NCBI RefSeq assembly: GCF_017052585.1
Contig: NZ_JAFFHZ010000001.1
Span: 930,001-994,000 of the forward strand
DNA length: 64,000 nt
Direction: 5' to 3'
Source of the DNA: Paenibacillus apiarius
GTDB lineage: Bacteria; Bacillota; Bacilli; Paenibacillales; Paenibacillaceae
Shown here: positions 18,473 through 26,560 of the stretch, in pieces
Layout of the letters: each line of letters opens with the position of its first letter
Position numbering within the stretch: the stretch's first letter is position 1
Program-made: the position numbers and the translations under genes
The notes under the pieces: generated by a model
What the model saw: only the letters and a program-made list of their open reading frames with translations
What the model was told of the DNA's origin: nothing
The model's database searches: none

Positions 18473-18664
18473 ATGAAAAAAGAAACCCCCTATTATCTGC
18501 TTGCGTTATTTATACTTATGTTCACATTTTTCGACCGTTTTTTCATTGAAGACGAATCGATTAAGGATATAATAAGCATTGTCGGTTTCTTCCTCTTGCT
18601 CTCTATATTTTTTAGAGTCAGACACATTAAAAAAAGGGAAGACAATGCGAATAAACGCGATTAG
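18473..18664 (+). CDS. Small two-span membrane protein of unknown function
   Basis: 63 residues from ATG 18473, with AGAGGTG 8 bases upstream; the longer frame from 18431 has no ribosome-binding site. Two hydrophobic segments (about 7-21 and 29-46) are followed by a strongly basic tail (RVRHIKKREDNANKRD), so both ends should face the cytoplasm. It is divergent from the secreted-protein gene, with a 97-base AT-rich region between them holding both promoters. Size and topology fit small immunity or accessory membrane proteins, but no family is recognised. A/T content is higher than in neighbouring genes. Confidence 0.6.
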   Translation: MKKETPYYLLALFILMFTFFDRFFIEDESIKDIISIVGFFLLLSIFFRVRHIKKREDNANKRD

Positions 18665-18844
18665 GATAAAAGCAATTGCACAATGTACAGATATTGCAGC
18701 GGCTAGTCCCAGATAGACCATTGTATGATATTCCTTCAAGGTGGACGGCAGCACTTTCTTGCCCCAGCCGTTAAAACTCCCGTAATAGGCTGTCCTCACA
18801 CCAGCATCTGCTTGCTATCTTTAAATTAAATTCCCCTTAAAAAA

Positions 18845-18872
18845 TGAAAAAAGCCCCCGTATCGCCGAGGGC
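18845..18872 (-). terminator. Terminator at the end of the tail operon
   Basis: On the minus strand GCCCTCG gcgata CGGGGGC is followed by TTTTTTC, about 20 bases after the xkdX-like stop. It closes the tail operon. Confidence 0.85.
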
Positions 18873-18892
18873 ATGAACATTGCGTATCCGAT

Positions 18893-19057
18893 TTACAAGG
18901 CGCTCTTGACTTGATATGTTTGTCCCGTGATTTCTTCGAACTGATCCGGAGTAATCTTGCCGAATTCGCAAAACTTGCCGATGTAAAGCGGCTCTTCCGG
19001 TTCGATTTTGTAAATCCCCATATCATAGTAGCGTTTAATCGTTGCGAACCAATCCAT
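18893..19057 (-). CDS. XkdX-family phage tail protein
   Basis: 54 residues starting MDWFATIKRYYDMGIYKIEP and ending in KITPDQFEEITGQTYQ. The N-terminal WFATIKRYYD-x-G and the closing EEITG motif mark the XkdX family, small proteins encoded right after the tail-fibre genes in PBSX-like clusters; their molecular role is not established. AAGGAG 9 bases upstream lies inside the end of the previous gene, whose stop is one base before this ATG. Confidence 0.9.
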   Translation of the reverse strand: MDWFATIKRYYDMGIYKIEPEEPLYIGKFCEFGKITPDQFEEITGQTYQVKSAL

Positions 19058-19058
19058 G

Positions 19059-19679
19059 TTAGATCACTCCTTTTTCGGCTAGTTGCAACAGTAACGTTGC
19101 ATGATCTTGCGTAAGCTGCTCGTTCTTCGTATCCAGTTCGGCATTCTGAGCACACAGCGCGGTTGTATGTTCAGAATGTTGCTCGCTCTTCGCTTCCAGT
19201 TCAGCCACATGGAGCAACAGCTTGGCATTCTCCACCCGAAGCAAGTCAAGCTCGGATGGCACTGGCTTAGGCTGTAAGGCCTCTATCTCCTCTTGCGTAA
19301 GGCCATTGCTCCAAAAGGAAGGGCCGTCTACTGGCGGCGGCGGCTTCGGCTGCGGGTCTTCTCCTTCCGGTTCGTACTCGGCCTTGGCTGCGGTATATTC
19401 GGCATATGCAGCCTCGTAGTCTGACATGGCTTGTCTATGGCCTTGGACGTCGAACGTCGGCTCATAGAGACCGTCAGGCAGCGGTACGGCGACCGTGTAG
19501 CCAACAAGCACCGTTTCCGTTTCGGCTGGCTGCTCGTCGTTCGGCTGCTTCGTTTCTAGCACCTCTCCCTCGTCCGTTTGGACAGGTTCGCGCCGATCAA
19601 AAACACCCGTCACGGAGTCCGCAACGAGCGTTGGTTCGACGTATTGACCGGATAGGTCGGTTATAAATGCGTACTTCAT
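19059..19679 (-). CDS. XkdW-like tail-fibre accessory protein with C-terminal coiled coil
   Basis: 206 residues. The N-terminal part (MKYAFITDLSGQYVEPTLV) and a proline-rich middle (PQPKPPPPVDGP) lead to FWSNGLTQEEIEALQ and a C-terminal coiled coil (ELDLLRVENAKLLLHVAELE and on). Position between the tail fibre and XkdX equals that of XkdW in PBSX, where tail-fibre assembly or accessory proteins lie. The start overlaps the tail-fibre stop by ATGA. Sequence similarity to XkdW itself is weak by eye, so the call rests mainly on order and layout. Confidence 0.7.
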   Translation of the reverse strand: MKYAFITDLSGQYVEPTLVADSVTGVFDRREPVQTDEGEVLETKQPNDEQPAETETVLVGYTVAVPLPDGLYEPTFDVQGHRQAMSDYEAAYAEYTAAKAEYEPEGEDPQPKPPPPVDGPSFWSNGLTQEEIEALQPKPVPSELDLLRVENAKLLLHVAELEAKSEQHSEHTTALCAQNAELDTKNEQLTQDHATLLLQLAEKGVI

Positions 19680-22204
19680 GACTTTTTCACCTCCAGCCCA
19701 TCAATTAACAGCTCTAATCCATCAAAGGAGAGGTATGTCCCTGCTGTGCCCGTATTTAAGAAAACTGCGCCACTAGATAAAAGGCAATTAGCTGTCGCGA
19801 CTGTTCCTCCTCCCCAGGTTACTACACCAAAATAACTGTTGTATCCTGGCGCCTTTATGGGAAGTACAAATAACTGTAATAGTTTTCCTGACGAGCCACC
19901 TTGTATTGCACCGCGCAGTAGCAGTCGATTACCAATAACCCTAAATCGTAAGGGTATCGCTGCGAATGTTGTCCACCCGTTTATTGGCGTAACCGGAATC
20001 CATCCCGTATCCTCAACCGCTTCCGCCTTGCTGTTCTCCACCACCGACAGCCGCCGCTGAACATCGCCTACATCCTGCACCAAGTCCGATACAGTCCCGC
20101 GAAGATTCGCCGCCACGATGCCGTTGATTGGAGCCGCAAGCGTTTGGTCTAGCATCGTATAGGTGACGTGGTAGACTGCATCCACTTCAGGGATAGGGTT
20201 CTCGGCGTACTGGTACGGCTCGCCATTCCAAACGCCATCCTTGAATGTCCAGCCGAGATCTCTTGTTTGGTTACGGTATACTGCAAGGAGTCTCGTTGTT
20301 CTATGCTGCAAACGTCCACCAGGTGCGTTAATCGCATTGATGTAATTACCGTAAGGATTCGCCTTCTCACGAATCACAATGCCACTGCCGACCTCGACCA
20401 TATTCGCTCCCTTACACAGTGTCGCGCCTGTTTCGTAGTTACGGACAGGTTCGACGGTTGACTTGGCCTTGAGATATTGGAGACGGTATGGCGTCCATTC
20501 TGCATAAGAGGTAGGAGGTACCGTCCTAACACCACCTGTACCGTCTACGACACCATTGTTGTTCGTACCTGTACCGTTCCATATCTTTCCCCATGTTTTT
20601 AGTCCGACTTCTCCGTTATACAGAGGGCTTTTTGAATCAATGTTTGGATTTTCGGAGCTAATAGATTTATACATTTTCCAACCCAAGAAATACGCCTTAA
20701 TTTCGTCTGTATCCGGTGTATAGTCTGGCCCCCATCCGCTGTCTGAATTTGGTATCGTTAAATATAGGTACCCCGTAGATGGCTGCAGGTCAAAACAATC
20801 CGGTTTGTCATTTGTGTTATCGTGCTTTAAGGTAGTCCCATTATACTTGGTCATAAATTGAGGATTCGAGGCAACCCCTCCTGGAACGTACTGAATAATA
20901 CGCACTCGTTTATGCCCCGTAAATGATGCGTCGTGCATCCACGGCAACGAACCATCCAACGCAACCTTCTTCCACTTTTCCAGCACATACGGCAGACCAT
21001 CGTCGCCAGCGAATAGCACGTCCGGATTGCTACCATCTACCGGATTAGCGGCTAGGTCGCATTCTGCTGCCCATATGCTGCGTTGTTGTGGCGTGAATGG
21101 CTTCGGTTCGGTGCCGGGAACGAGTATTGTATTCTCGAAGGAGAACGTGCCTGAGGTGGCTATATTAGATAACTGCACTATTATATAGTCTGTTGTTGCG
21201 CCGATGGTGACTGACTGCGAAAAGAATCCGTCACCGTCTGTTGTTTCGGCTATGGGGTATCCAATTACGGTACCATCTTCTTTATACTCACCTAATACCA
21301 TTCGACCATATCTTGAAGAGGACAGCGTGTATGTCTGACCGCGAATAACCCGGATTTTTGGAGAAATGGTTGCTTGATATTGTGCGGTGACTGTTTTACT
21401 AAGTTTGTATGGGCCATTAATTGTATCAGTTGTTCGTAGATCCCAATCCGTAAACGGCGGCAGAAAGTTCGCCCCTGTTACGATGGCATAGGGATTGCAA
21501 ACGTTTATCATAGCGTCTACGTATGGGTAGCGTGCTGCGACTTGCTCTGCGGTCATAGACTGGATAGTGTTGTATTCGGCTTCGGATATTTCGTAAATGG
21601 CAACATGCTTGAAATTCGCGACACTGTCCGGACACGTTTGCAGACGAACCACTAGACTATTAGTTTCTGCTTTAGAGCGGAAGGAAAAGACAGTGTATGC
21701 TTTTTTGCCGGCTTCCACTTTTGGTACCACGGCCCCATAATCGGAAGTTACGGCATCAGCTGAAAACTCAATGGGGCGAATGTACGCCTCCCCACCGCTT
21801 TCAGCATGTACATGACCGATCACAACATAAAATGCCCCTCCTTTCACGGGCAAAAATTCAACCGTTTTATGCCCTGCAAAGTGTTCGGGGTTCTCTGGGG
21901 CAGAAAGAGCTGTTACTTTTAACGAATCGCTTGTGGTAGCAACAGTTGCGCCTGTCCCTAGCCAATGCGTAGCAGAATCGCCCTTGCCCATCGAACCCAA
22001 CATGTTTATCAATGTCCGCCCCTTAACTTCGCCAAAGTTAAACGGCGTATCATTCTCCACCTCAACCACTTGCACGCCGGGGGATAATGTCAACGCTTCG
22101 CGCTCCGCCACATGCGCATCCTTCAGCCCCTGCTCGATGCGGTTCAAATCCTTCTCCGTCACGGTATCGTCGTATTTCCAATCCGTCTTTGCCTCGTATG
22201 GCAT
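19676..22204 (-). CDS. Tail fibre / receptor-binding protein (XkdV position)
   Basis: 842 residues. The N-terminus MPYEAKTDWKYDDTVTEKDL followed by NRIEQGLKDAH is the usual opening of Firmicute phage tail fibres that dock on the baseplate. The middle is beta-rich, with carbohydrate-binding-like stretches, and a short coiled coil (LVQDVGDVQRRLSVVENSKAE) precedes a C-terminal globular domain of about 110 residues (VTPINGWTTFAAIPLRFRVI region), probably the trimeric receptor-binding tip. It decides which cells the particle binds. It overlaps its neighbours at both ends. Base composition is somewhat more AT-rich than the structural genes, as is common for fast-evolving fibre genes. Confidence 0.85.
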   Translation of the reverse strand: MPYEAKTDWKYDDTVTEKDLNRIEQGLKDAHVAEREALTLSPGVQVVEVENDTPFNFGEVKGRTLINMLGSMGKGDSATHWLGTGATVATTSDSLKVTALSAPENPEHFAGHKTVEFLPVKGGAFYVVIGHVHAESGGEAYIRPIEFSADAVTSDYGAVVPKVEAGKKAYTVFSFRSKAETNSLVVRLQTCPDSVANFKHVAIYEISEAEYNTIQSMTAEQVAARYPYVDAMINVCNPYAIVTGANFLPPFTDWDLRTTDTINGPYKLSKTVTAQYQATISPKIRVIRGQTYTLSSSRYGRMVLGEYKEDGTVIGYPIAETTDGDGFFSQSVTIGATTDYIIVQLSNIATSGTFSFENTILVPGTEPKPFTPQQRSIWAAECDLAANPVDGSNPDVLFAGDDGLPYVLEKWKKVALDGSLPWMHDASFTGHKRVRIIQYVPGGVASNPQFMTKYNGTTLKHDNTNDKPDCFDLQPSTGYLYLTIPNSDSGWGPDYTPDTDEIKAYFLGWKMYKSISSENPNIDSKSPLYNGEVGLKTWGKIWNGTGTNNNGVVDGTGGVRTVPPTSYAEWTPYRLQYLKAKSTVEPVRNYETGATLCKGANMVEVGSGIVIREKANPYGNYINAINAPGGRLQHRTTRLLAVYRNQTRDLGWTFKDGVWNGEPYQYAENPIPEVDAVYHVTYTMLDQTLAAPINGIVAANLRGTVSDLVQDVGDVQRRLSVVENSKAEAVEDTGWIPVTPINGWTTFAAIPLRFRVIGNRLLLRGAIQGGSSGKLLQLFVLPIKAPGYNSYFGVVTWGGGTVATANCLLSSGAVFLNTGTAGTYLSFDGLELLIDGLEVKKS

Positions 22205-22488
22205 TAGGCCACCTCCTTCACTGTAATCGGCTGCTTGATGATGGTATCGGATGTGAGCGGGATGTAGACGGCGTTCGACGTCAGCACCGCGCCGTCGGCG
22301 GCCCGCAGCTCAATCAGCGATACGCTGTCAACCGAACCGATGGGTATCATGTATTCCAGGTTCACGATGCTCTCGGATACTTTTTTTACCGTAAATTCCG
22401 TAATTTCGTAGGTTTTATTGAGCACAACCTTGGCGATCCGCGTATTCACATGGTTTGCCAGTTCACTCAAAAGCGACGGTTCTATCAT
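22204..22488 (-). CDS. Small baseplate/fibre-region phage protein
   Basis: 94 residues from ATG 22488, which overlaps the stop of the preceding gene (ATGA); a longer frame from 22542 is discarded. It starts MIEPSLLSELANHVNTRIAK and ends in a beta-rich segment (IKQPITVKEV). Genes of this type lie between XkdU and the tail fibre in many Paenibacillus/Brevibacillus tail clusters; some databases carry misleading enzyme names for them. Inference: a connector between the baseplate and fibre. No catalytic motif is visible. Confidence 0.75.
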   Translation of the reverse strand: MIEPSLLSELANHVNTRIAKVVLNKTYEITEFTVKKVSESIVNLEYMIPIGSVDSVSLIELRAADGAVLTSNAVYIPLTSDTIIKQPITVKEVA

Positions 22489-23072
22489 TTCATCTGCACC
22501 TCCGATCCGCGCTCGGCGAACGGCGATCGCCCCAGCTTCCACGTCGTGGAAAGCCGTGTCGTCCGTTTCAGATCCGAGCGGAATATGTTCTCTTGCATAC
22601 CGACACCCGATACGAGCGCCGTCTCCTGCTGGTAGACCAAGTTCGCCGGTTTAACCGTTCGTACGGTGTGCCCCACTTCTTTAAAGACGGCGGCATCCGT
22701 AATGTTGGCGACAATCCGCAGCAAGAAGGCATCCGTATCCACAACGGCCCGCGCCTTGTCTTTGCCCAGCAAAAAGTCAAGCTTCTCCTGCAAGTACCGC
22801 ACGGTAAACGGGGGCTTCGTCGTATAGCGGTTAATGATGCGTCTGCGCCGAAAATCCAGCGTCTCCGCATCGCGGTCCGGCAGGATGCCGAGCATCCGTT
22901 CCCGCCGCGCTAGCGCTTCCTCGCTCGCCGTCATGACGAACTGATCATCGAAGAGCCTTTGCGCCGCAGCCAAAAGCTCCTCTTTCTCTTCCTCCTGCGC
23001 TTCCATCAGCAGAATCATTTCTTTCATTTCATGGTAAAGGTCAGGCAGCAGTCCGATTAACTTATCAGCCAT
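22485..23072 (-). CDS. XkdU/YmfQ-family (DUF2313) baseplate protein
   Basis: 195 residues, MADKLIGLLPDLYHEMKEMI, with an N-terminal helical segment, the family's RRERMLGILPDRDAETLDFR-like region and RYTTKPPFTVRYLQEKLDFLLG. This family follows baseplate protein J in PBSX and Mu-like tails and helps attach the fibres to the baseplate. It overlaps xkdT by 8 bases. Confidence 0.9.
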   Translation of the reverse strand: MADKLIGLLPDLYHEMKEMILLMEAQEEEKEELLAAAQRLFDDQFVMTASEEALARRERMLGILPDRDAETLDFRRRRIINRYTTKPPFTVRYLQEKLDFLLGKDKARAVVDTDAFLLRIVANITDAAVFKEVGHTVRTVKPANLVYQQETALVSGVGMQENIFRSDLKRTTRLSTTWKLGRSPFAERGSEVQMK

Positions 23073-24165
23073 TCAAGGTCACCGTCCCCAGCACCGGGAT
23101 CTCCTCCGCATCCAGCTCAACATTGGAAGCCATGTCATTCAGCTTGGTGTCAGCAATGTCCGCAATCCCTTTAATGGTCAAAATGCGCGCTTCCAGTTGG
23201 CTGACGCGTACGATTGTTCTGTCTTCCTCTTTCCATGCCGTCCGCAGCGTCCGCAAATAATCGGCAATGACTTTCTCCACGTCGGACTTCACTTGGGAAA
23301 CGGTAACGCCGGCATCGAGGGTGAGCGTCGTCGACACATTGATGCCGACAGAGATAGCGCCTTTAATCGTTACCGTATGACCGATAGGGGCGAATCCCAG
23401 TCCTTTTCCTTGATTCGCTTCCGGATCGATCAGAGTCTGAACCTCCCTAATCAACTCAGCGGACGGGGAGTCGAAGCTGCTCGAAATAATGGTGCACTTT
23501 ACCGTGCCCCCGCCTTTCCATACCGGAAATATTTTCACGCCGCCGACGCCGGTAATGGAGGTTACCTTTTTCTTATAGTCCGCTGCATTGCCTCCGAACG
23601 GCTGCTCGTTCACCGCCTCGAAGAAGCGGCTCCGCAGTGACTCGTCCGCCTCTGCGTCTTCCCCGGGAGCGATAACGTCCGCTATTTCGGCCCTTGCCAG
23701 CCCATCTACGTAATCCACCGGCATAAGCGAACCGTAATACTCGTTCCCTTTCGAGCCTTTCGCTTCGCATTCGAGCACGAACACCCCCGCCGACAACCGC
23801 TCGACAACTGCATAATTAAGTGCTGCTGTAGAAAAACGGGAACGCAACGGAACATCAAACGGTTCACCCGCGGAATCATAGAACAGCCCTTTCCGCCGTG
23901 CCGCAGTTGCTTGCTTCCGCTTCACCCCGTATTCAGCCGTGCGCCGCTCCAAATAATCGCCGCTTGACGTATCCGCATAAGAAAGCTCGTTTTGCACATG
24001 CAGCTCTGTATAAGCCTGTGCGAGCTCCACGGCAATGGGCGCGAGCGCATCGTAAATGATGCTGCCTTCCCGCTTGTCCACATCGTCCGGAACGCGTTCC
24101 AGCATGCGTTCCATGATGTCCTCAAGGCGGGGCACCGCCCATGAGTCTTGTTCCATATCAGCCAT
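23065..24165 (-). CDS. Baseplate assembly protein J (XkdT, gp47-like)
   Basis: 366 residues. Typical of the baseplate J family: EDIMERMLERVPDDVDKREG and SIIYDALAPIAVELAQAY near the N-terminus, EYGVKRKQATAA, and the core EDAEADESLRSRFFEAVNEQ followed by PFGGNAADYKKKV, TSITGVGGVKIFPVWKGGGT. It builds the wedge of the contractile-tail baseplate. It overlaps both neighbours. Confidence 0.94.
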   Translation of the reverse strand: MADMEQDSWAVPRLEDIMERMLERVPDDVDKREGSIIYDALAPIAVELAQAYTELHVQNELSYADTSSGDYLERRTAEYGVKRKQATAARRKGLFYDSAGEPFDVPLRSRFSTAALNYAVVERLSAGVFVLECEAKGSKGNEYYGSLMPVDYVDGLARAEIADVIAPGEDAEADESLRSRFFEAVNEQPFGGNAADYKKKVTSITGVGGVKIFPVWKGGGTVKCTIISSSFDSPSAELIREVQTLIDPEANQGKGLGFAPIGHTVTIKGAISVGINVSTTLTLDAGVTVSQVKSDVEKVIADYLRTLRTAWKEEDRTIVRVSQLEARILTIKGIADIADTKLNDMASNVELDAEEIPVLGTVTLNG

Positions 24166-24574
24166 TCATCTTCACCTCCTTCGATATTTGCAGCTTGCCT
24201 ACGCTTGTCTCTACTGTAAAGCGTACGTGCAGCGAATCCCCTTTTTGCTCAAAAGCGAACTCGTTTACACGTAAGATACGGTCATCCTGCATCAGCGCCT
24301 CGGTTATAGTGCGCTGCAATTCGGACTGCACGAAGCCAAGGCTGTACCCAATATGCGCCAGCAGTTCCGAACCATAATCAGGGCTGTAAATAAGATGCGC
24401 AAACCGATCCGTCAGCAGTATCTTCAACACCGCCTGCCTCATCGCTTCCAATCCATCCGTCATGCCGGCGATGCGCCCTGCTTCCATATCCAACCGATAG
24501 GTTCGGGTCGGCTGCTCGGCATAATCCAGCACCGTTGAAGCCGGTGTAACCCCTGTACTGTACTTCGGAATCAT
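24158..24574 (-). CDS. XkdS-family (DUF2634, gp25-like) baseplate wedge protein
   Basis: 138 residues. Contains YRLDMEAGRIAGMTDGLEAM-RQAVLKILLTDRF and YSPDYGSEL, the typical DUF2634 pattern, related to the T4 gp25 wedge fold that contacts sheath and tube. The 3' end overlaps xkdT and the 5' end overlaps xkdR by ATGA. Confidence 0.93.
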   Translation of the reverse strand: MIPKYSTGVTPASTVLDYAEQPTRTYRLDMEAGRIAGMTDGLEAMRQAVLKILLTDRFAHLIYSPDYGSELLAHIGYSLGFVQSELQRTITEALMQDDRILRVNEFAFEQKGDSLHVRFTVETSVGKLQISKEVKMNG

Positions 24575-24873
24575 GCATTCACCACCTTGTCGAGCGCGAT
24601 ATAGCTCTGCCCGCCCTGCATGCGGGCCAGCAGCAGGCGGTCACCGGAACGCAGGCCCTGACGAATCGTGATTTCCTCCGCGCCAATGTGCACCTTATAT
24701 TCCTTAAGCTGTTCCGTTATGACCAGAGCAGACGCTGGCAGCGTAAACCGCTGATCAATCTGAACCTGAAGCGGTGATACGCTCAGCACCTCGCCATACA
24801 GCAGCGCGACCGGACTCGAAGCCTCCACCGCGCCCGCGCCGGCTTTTTTAATAATGTCCAGCATCATTTTCAT
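24571..24873 (-). CDS. XkdR-family (DUF2577) tail protein
   Basis: 100 residues: MKMMLDIIKKAGAGAVEASS, then the family core PVALLYGEVLSVSPLQVQID-QRFTLPASALVI and C-terminal GLRSGDRLLLARMQGGQSY. An OB-like beta protein of the PBSX baseplate hub region. It lies three bases after xkdQ and overlaps xkdS. Confidence 0.92.
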   Translation of the reverse strand: MKMMLDIIKKAGAGAVEASSPVALLYGEVLSVSPLQVQIDQRFTLPASALVITEQLKEYKVHIGAEEITIRQGLRSGDRLLLARMQGGQSYIALDKVVNA

Positions 24874-24876
24874 GTT

Positions 24877-25854
24877 CTATATCACCTTCAACGTTAATGA
24901 CATCTTATGCCCCGACCCGCTCCATTCCTGGGAGCACTCGTCAATCAGCATATACTGCTCCATGCCCTGTTCAGGCGCAAAAATGGGGATGTACATTCCG
25001 GCCCGAATGCGCGCATCCCCTACAGCGTTCACTTTCATCGTTTTCTTCTCGCGGTTGTACAGCTTCATCAACGCTTCCAAACGCTCCTCCATTTGAGCCT
25101 TGTTCAGATTTTCATCGATTTTTTTATACAGCTGCAGTTGTCCCCATTTCGCGATATTGTTGCTGTCCTGCATAATATATACCTCGCGCTTGCCTGTAGC
25201 CTCGTTATCCCGGAACAGCTTTACGCGGTTATACGTTTCCTCATCGATGCTTGCCTTATAGGATATGCCAGTCATCTGGCTGCCCTCGCCCACAATACGG
25301 TCCGTCGTCCAGCTTTTGGCGTCGCGCAGCGTCAGCTTGCCGAAATCGTCATACAGCACAAATATGTTCTTCGTCGCGATCAGCGTCATGTCGAGCGCGC
25401 GGAGAATGATATCCAGCAGTTTCTTATTGTCCTGCAGCAAGATCGGGATTTTATGCTTCGTGTCGGCAAGTTCGCCAACCTCGAGTTGACAAGCTTTGGC
25501 GATTCGCTGAATCACCTCCGTCGCTGTCACGTTCTCAAGCACGTACGTATCGTTCGTCAGCAAATAGCGGATTTGGTCAAATGCGGTCAGCTTTACCTTA
25601 TCGCTCTCGTCCGTTTCCACGCTGAACACATACCCGTAAAAGATAGCCGCCCCATCCGCCCACACGCGCACGATGTCGCCATTGTTAATGGTAAAGGAAC
25701 GATCCTGAAACAGCGCTCCCTTGATATACGAAATCGACATGCTCGCCGGCTTGCCTGAGCGGGACGTCGACCACGACATATCGGTAATCAATTGGGAAAT
25801 ATCCCACAGGGTGCCGTTGCGGTTATCGATGTGCACCTCCATCCAGTCCGTCAC
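24877..25854 (-). CDS. XkdQ-family baseplate hub protein (gpD/gp27-like)
   Basis: 325 residues, opening MTDWMEVHIDNRNGTLWDIS. The hub region YLLTNDTYVLENVTATEVIQ and YDDFGKLTLRDAKSWTTDRI are characteristic of XkdQ, the PBSX counterpart of the late-control gpD hub that caps the tube and holds the puncturing device. No separate spike gene is visible, as in PBSX. Confidence 0.93.
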   Translation of the reverse strand: MTDWMEVHIDNRNGTLWDISQLITDMSWSTSRSGKPASMSISYIKGALFQDRSFTINNGDIVRVWADGAAIFYGYVFSVETDESDKVKLTAFDQIRYLLTNDTYVLENVTATEVIQRIAKACQLEVGELADTKHKIPILLQDNKKLLDIILRALDMTLIATKNIFVLYDDFGKLTLRDAKSWTTDRIVGEGSQMTGISYKASIDEETYNRVKLFRDNEATGKREVYIMQDSNNIAKWGQLQLYKKIDENLNKAQMEERLEALMKLYNREKKTMKVNAVGDARIRAGMYIPIFAPEQGMEQYMLIDECSQEWSGSGHKMSLTLKVI

Positions 25855-25879
25855 CTCCTAAAGTACCCGTAAATACCAC

Positions 25880-26560
25880 TCACTTTTTGGGAATGCGCAA
25901 AATGCGTCCCGGCTCCAGCTCGTTCATCATTTCATCGTTCCGTATGCCGTTCAACCTTTGAATTTCAACAAGCTTGCTCTCATCGTTGCAGAGGCTTTTG
26001 GCTATGCTCCACAGCTTGTCTCCCGCCTGAACTGTATATTCGGTTGGTCCTTGCCGTTCATCAGCGCGTGCTTGCGGCGCTTTTTGCACCTTGACTTCCG
26101 CTTGGCCATTGCCCAAAACCTTCACTTTTTGCGCAGAATAGAACTTATATTGCTTCAGCGACAGATCATATTCCAGATCGCCTACACTGCCTGCCGCCTC
26201 TCGCCAGGTGAACTTCTCAATCGCCATCGCCAGATTCATCTGATAAGTGGGGGTCGTCAACACGAAGCGGATTGGACGCTTGCTCTCCATCCAACTGCGG
26301 ATCTGGATAACGTAGTCGCTCGGAGGAAGCAGCTTGTCCGGCGGGACATGCACGTAAGGCGCGGGGCTTATAGGAAAAATACTGCTGAACTGAATCGCTG
26401 CCGGCTTCGGCGTCTCGATGGCATTCACTTCCCCAAGGCCGATGATATCGAACGACTGCAGATTCCCCGCTTCGCTGATATCAAGCTGCGCCGGGTTGAC
26501 CGGCAATTCGATCACCTGCTCCTGATTATTGAAGCTCAAATACATATGGTATCCGCTCAT
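25880..26560 (-). CDS. XkdP-family LysM-containing tail protein
   Basis: 226 residues. The N-terminal 150 residues match the XkdP pattern (MSGYHMYLSFNNQEQVIELP, PVNPAQLDI). A C-terminal LysM domain (about 172-225: YTVQAGDKLWSIAKSLCND to PGRILRIPKK) should bind peptidoglycan. In T4-like tails the analogous gp53 also carries LysM and lies at the tube-baseplate junction. The start overlaps the tape-measure stop by ATGA. Confidence 0.93.
   Translation of the reverse strand: MSGYHMYLSFNNQEQVIELPVNPAQLDISEAGNLQSFDIIGLGEVNAIETPKPAAIQFSSIFPISPAPYVHVPPDKLLPPSDYVIQIRSWMESKRPIRFVLTTPTYQMNLAMAIEKFTWREAAGSVGDLEYDLSLKQYKFYSAQKVKVLGNGQAEVKVQKAPQARADERQGPTEYTVQAGDKLWSIAKSLCNDESKLVEIQRLNGIRNDEMMNELEPGRILRIPKK

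Noticed and set aside
18506-18799. 97-codon minus-strand frame with one hydrophobic segment, possibly a holin relic
   Set aside because: GTG start without ribosome-binding site, and it overlaps a better supported plus-strand small gene. A degraded lysis gene remains possible but cannot be supported.
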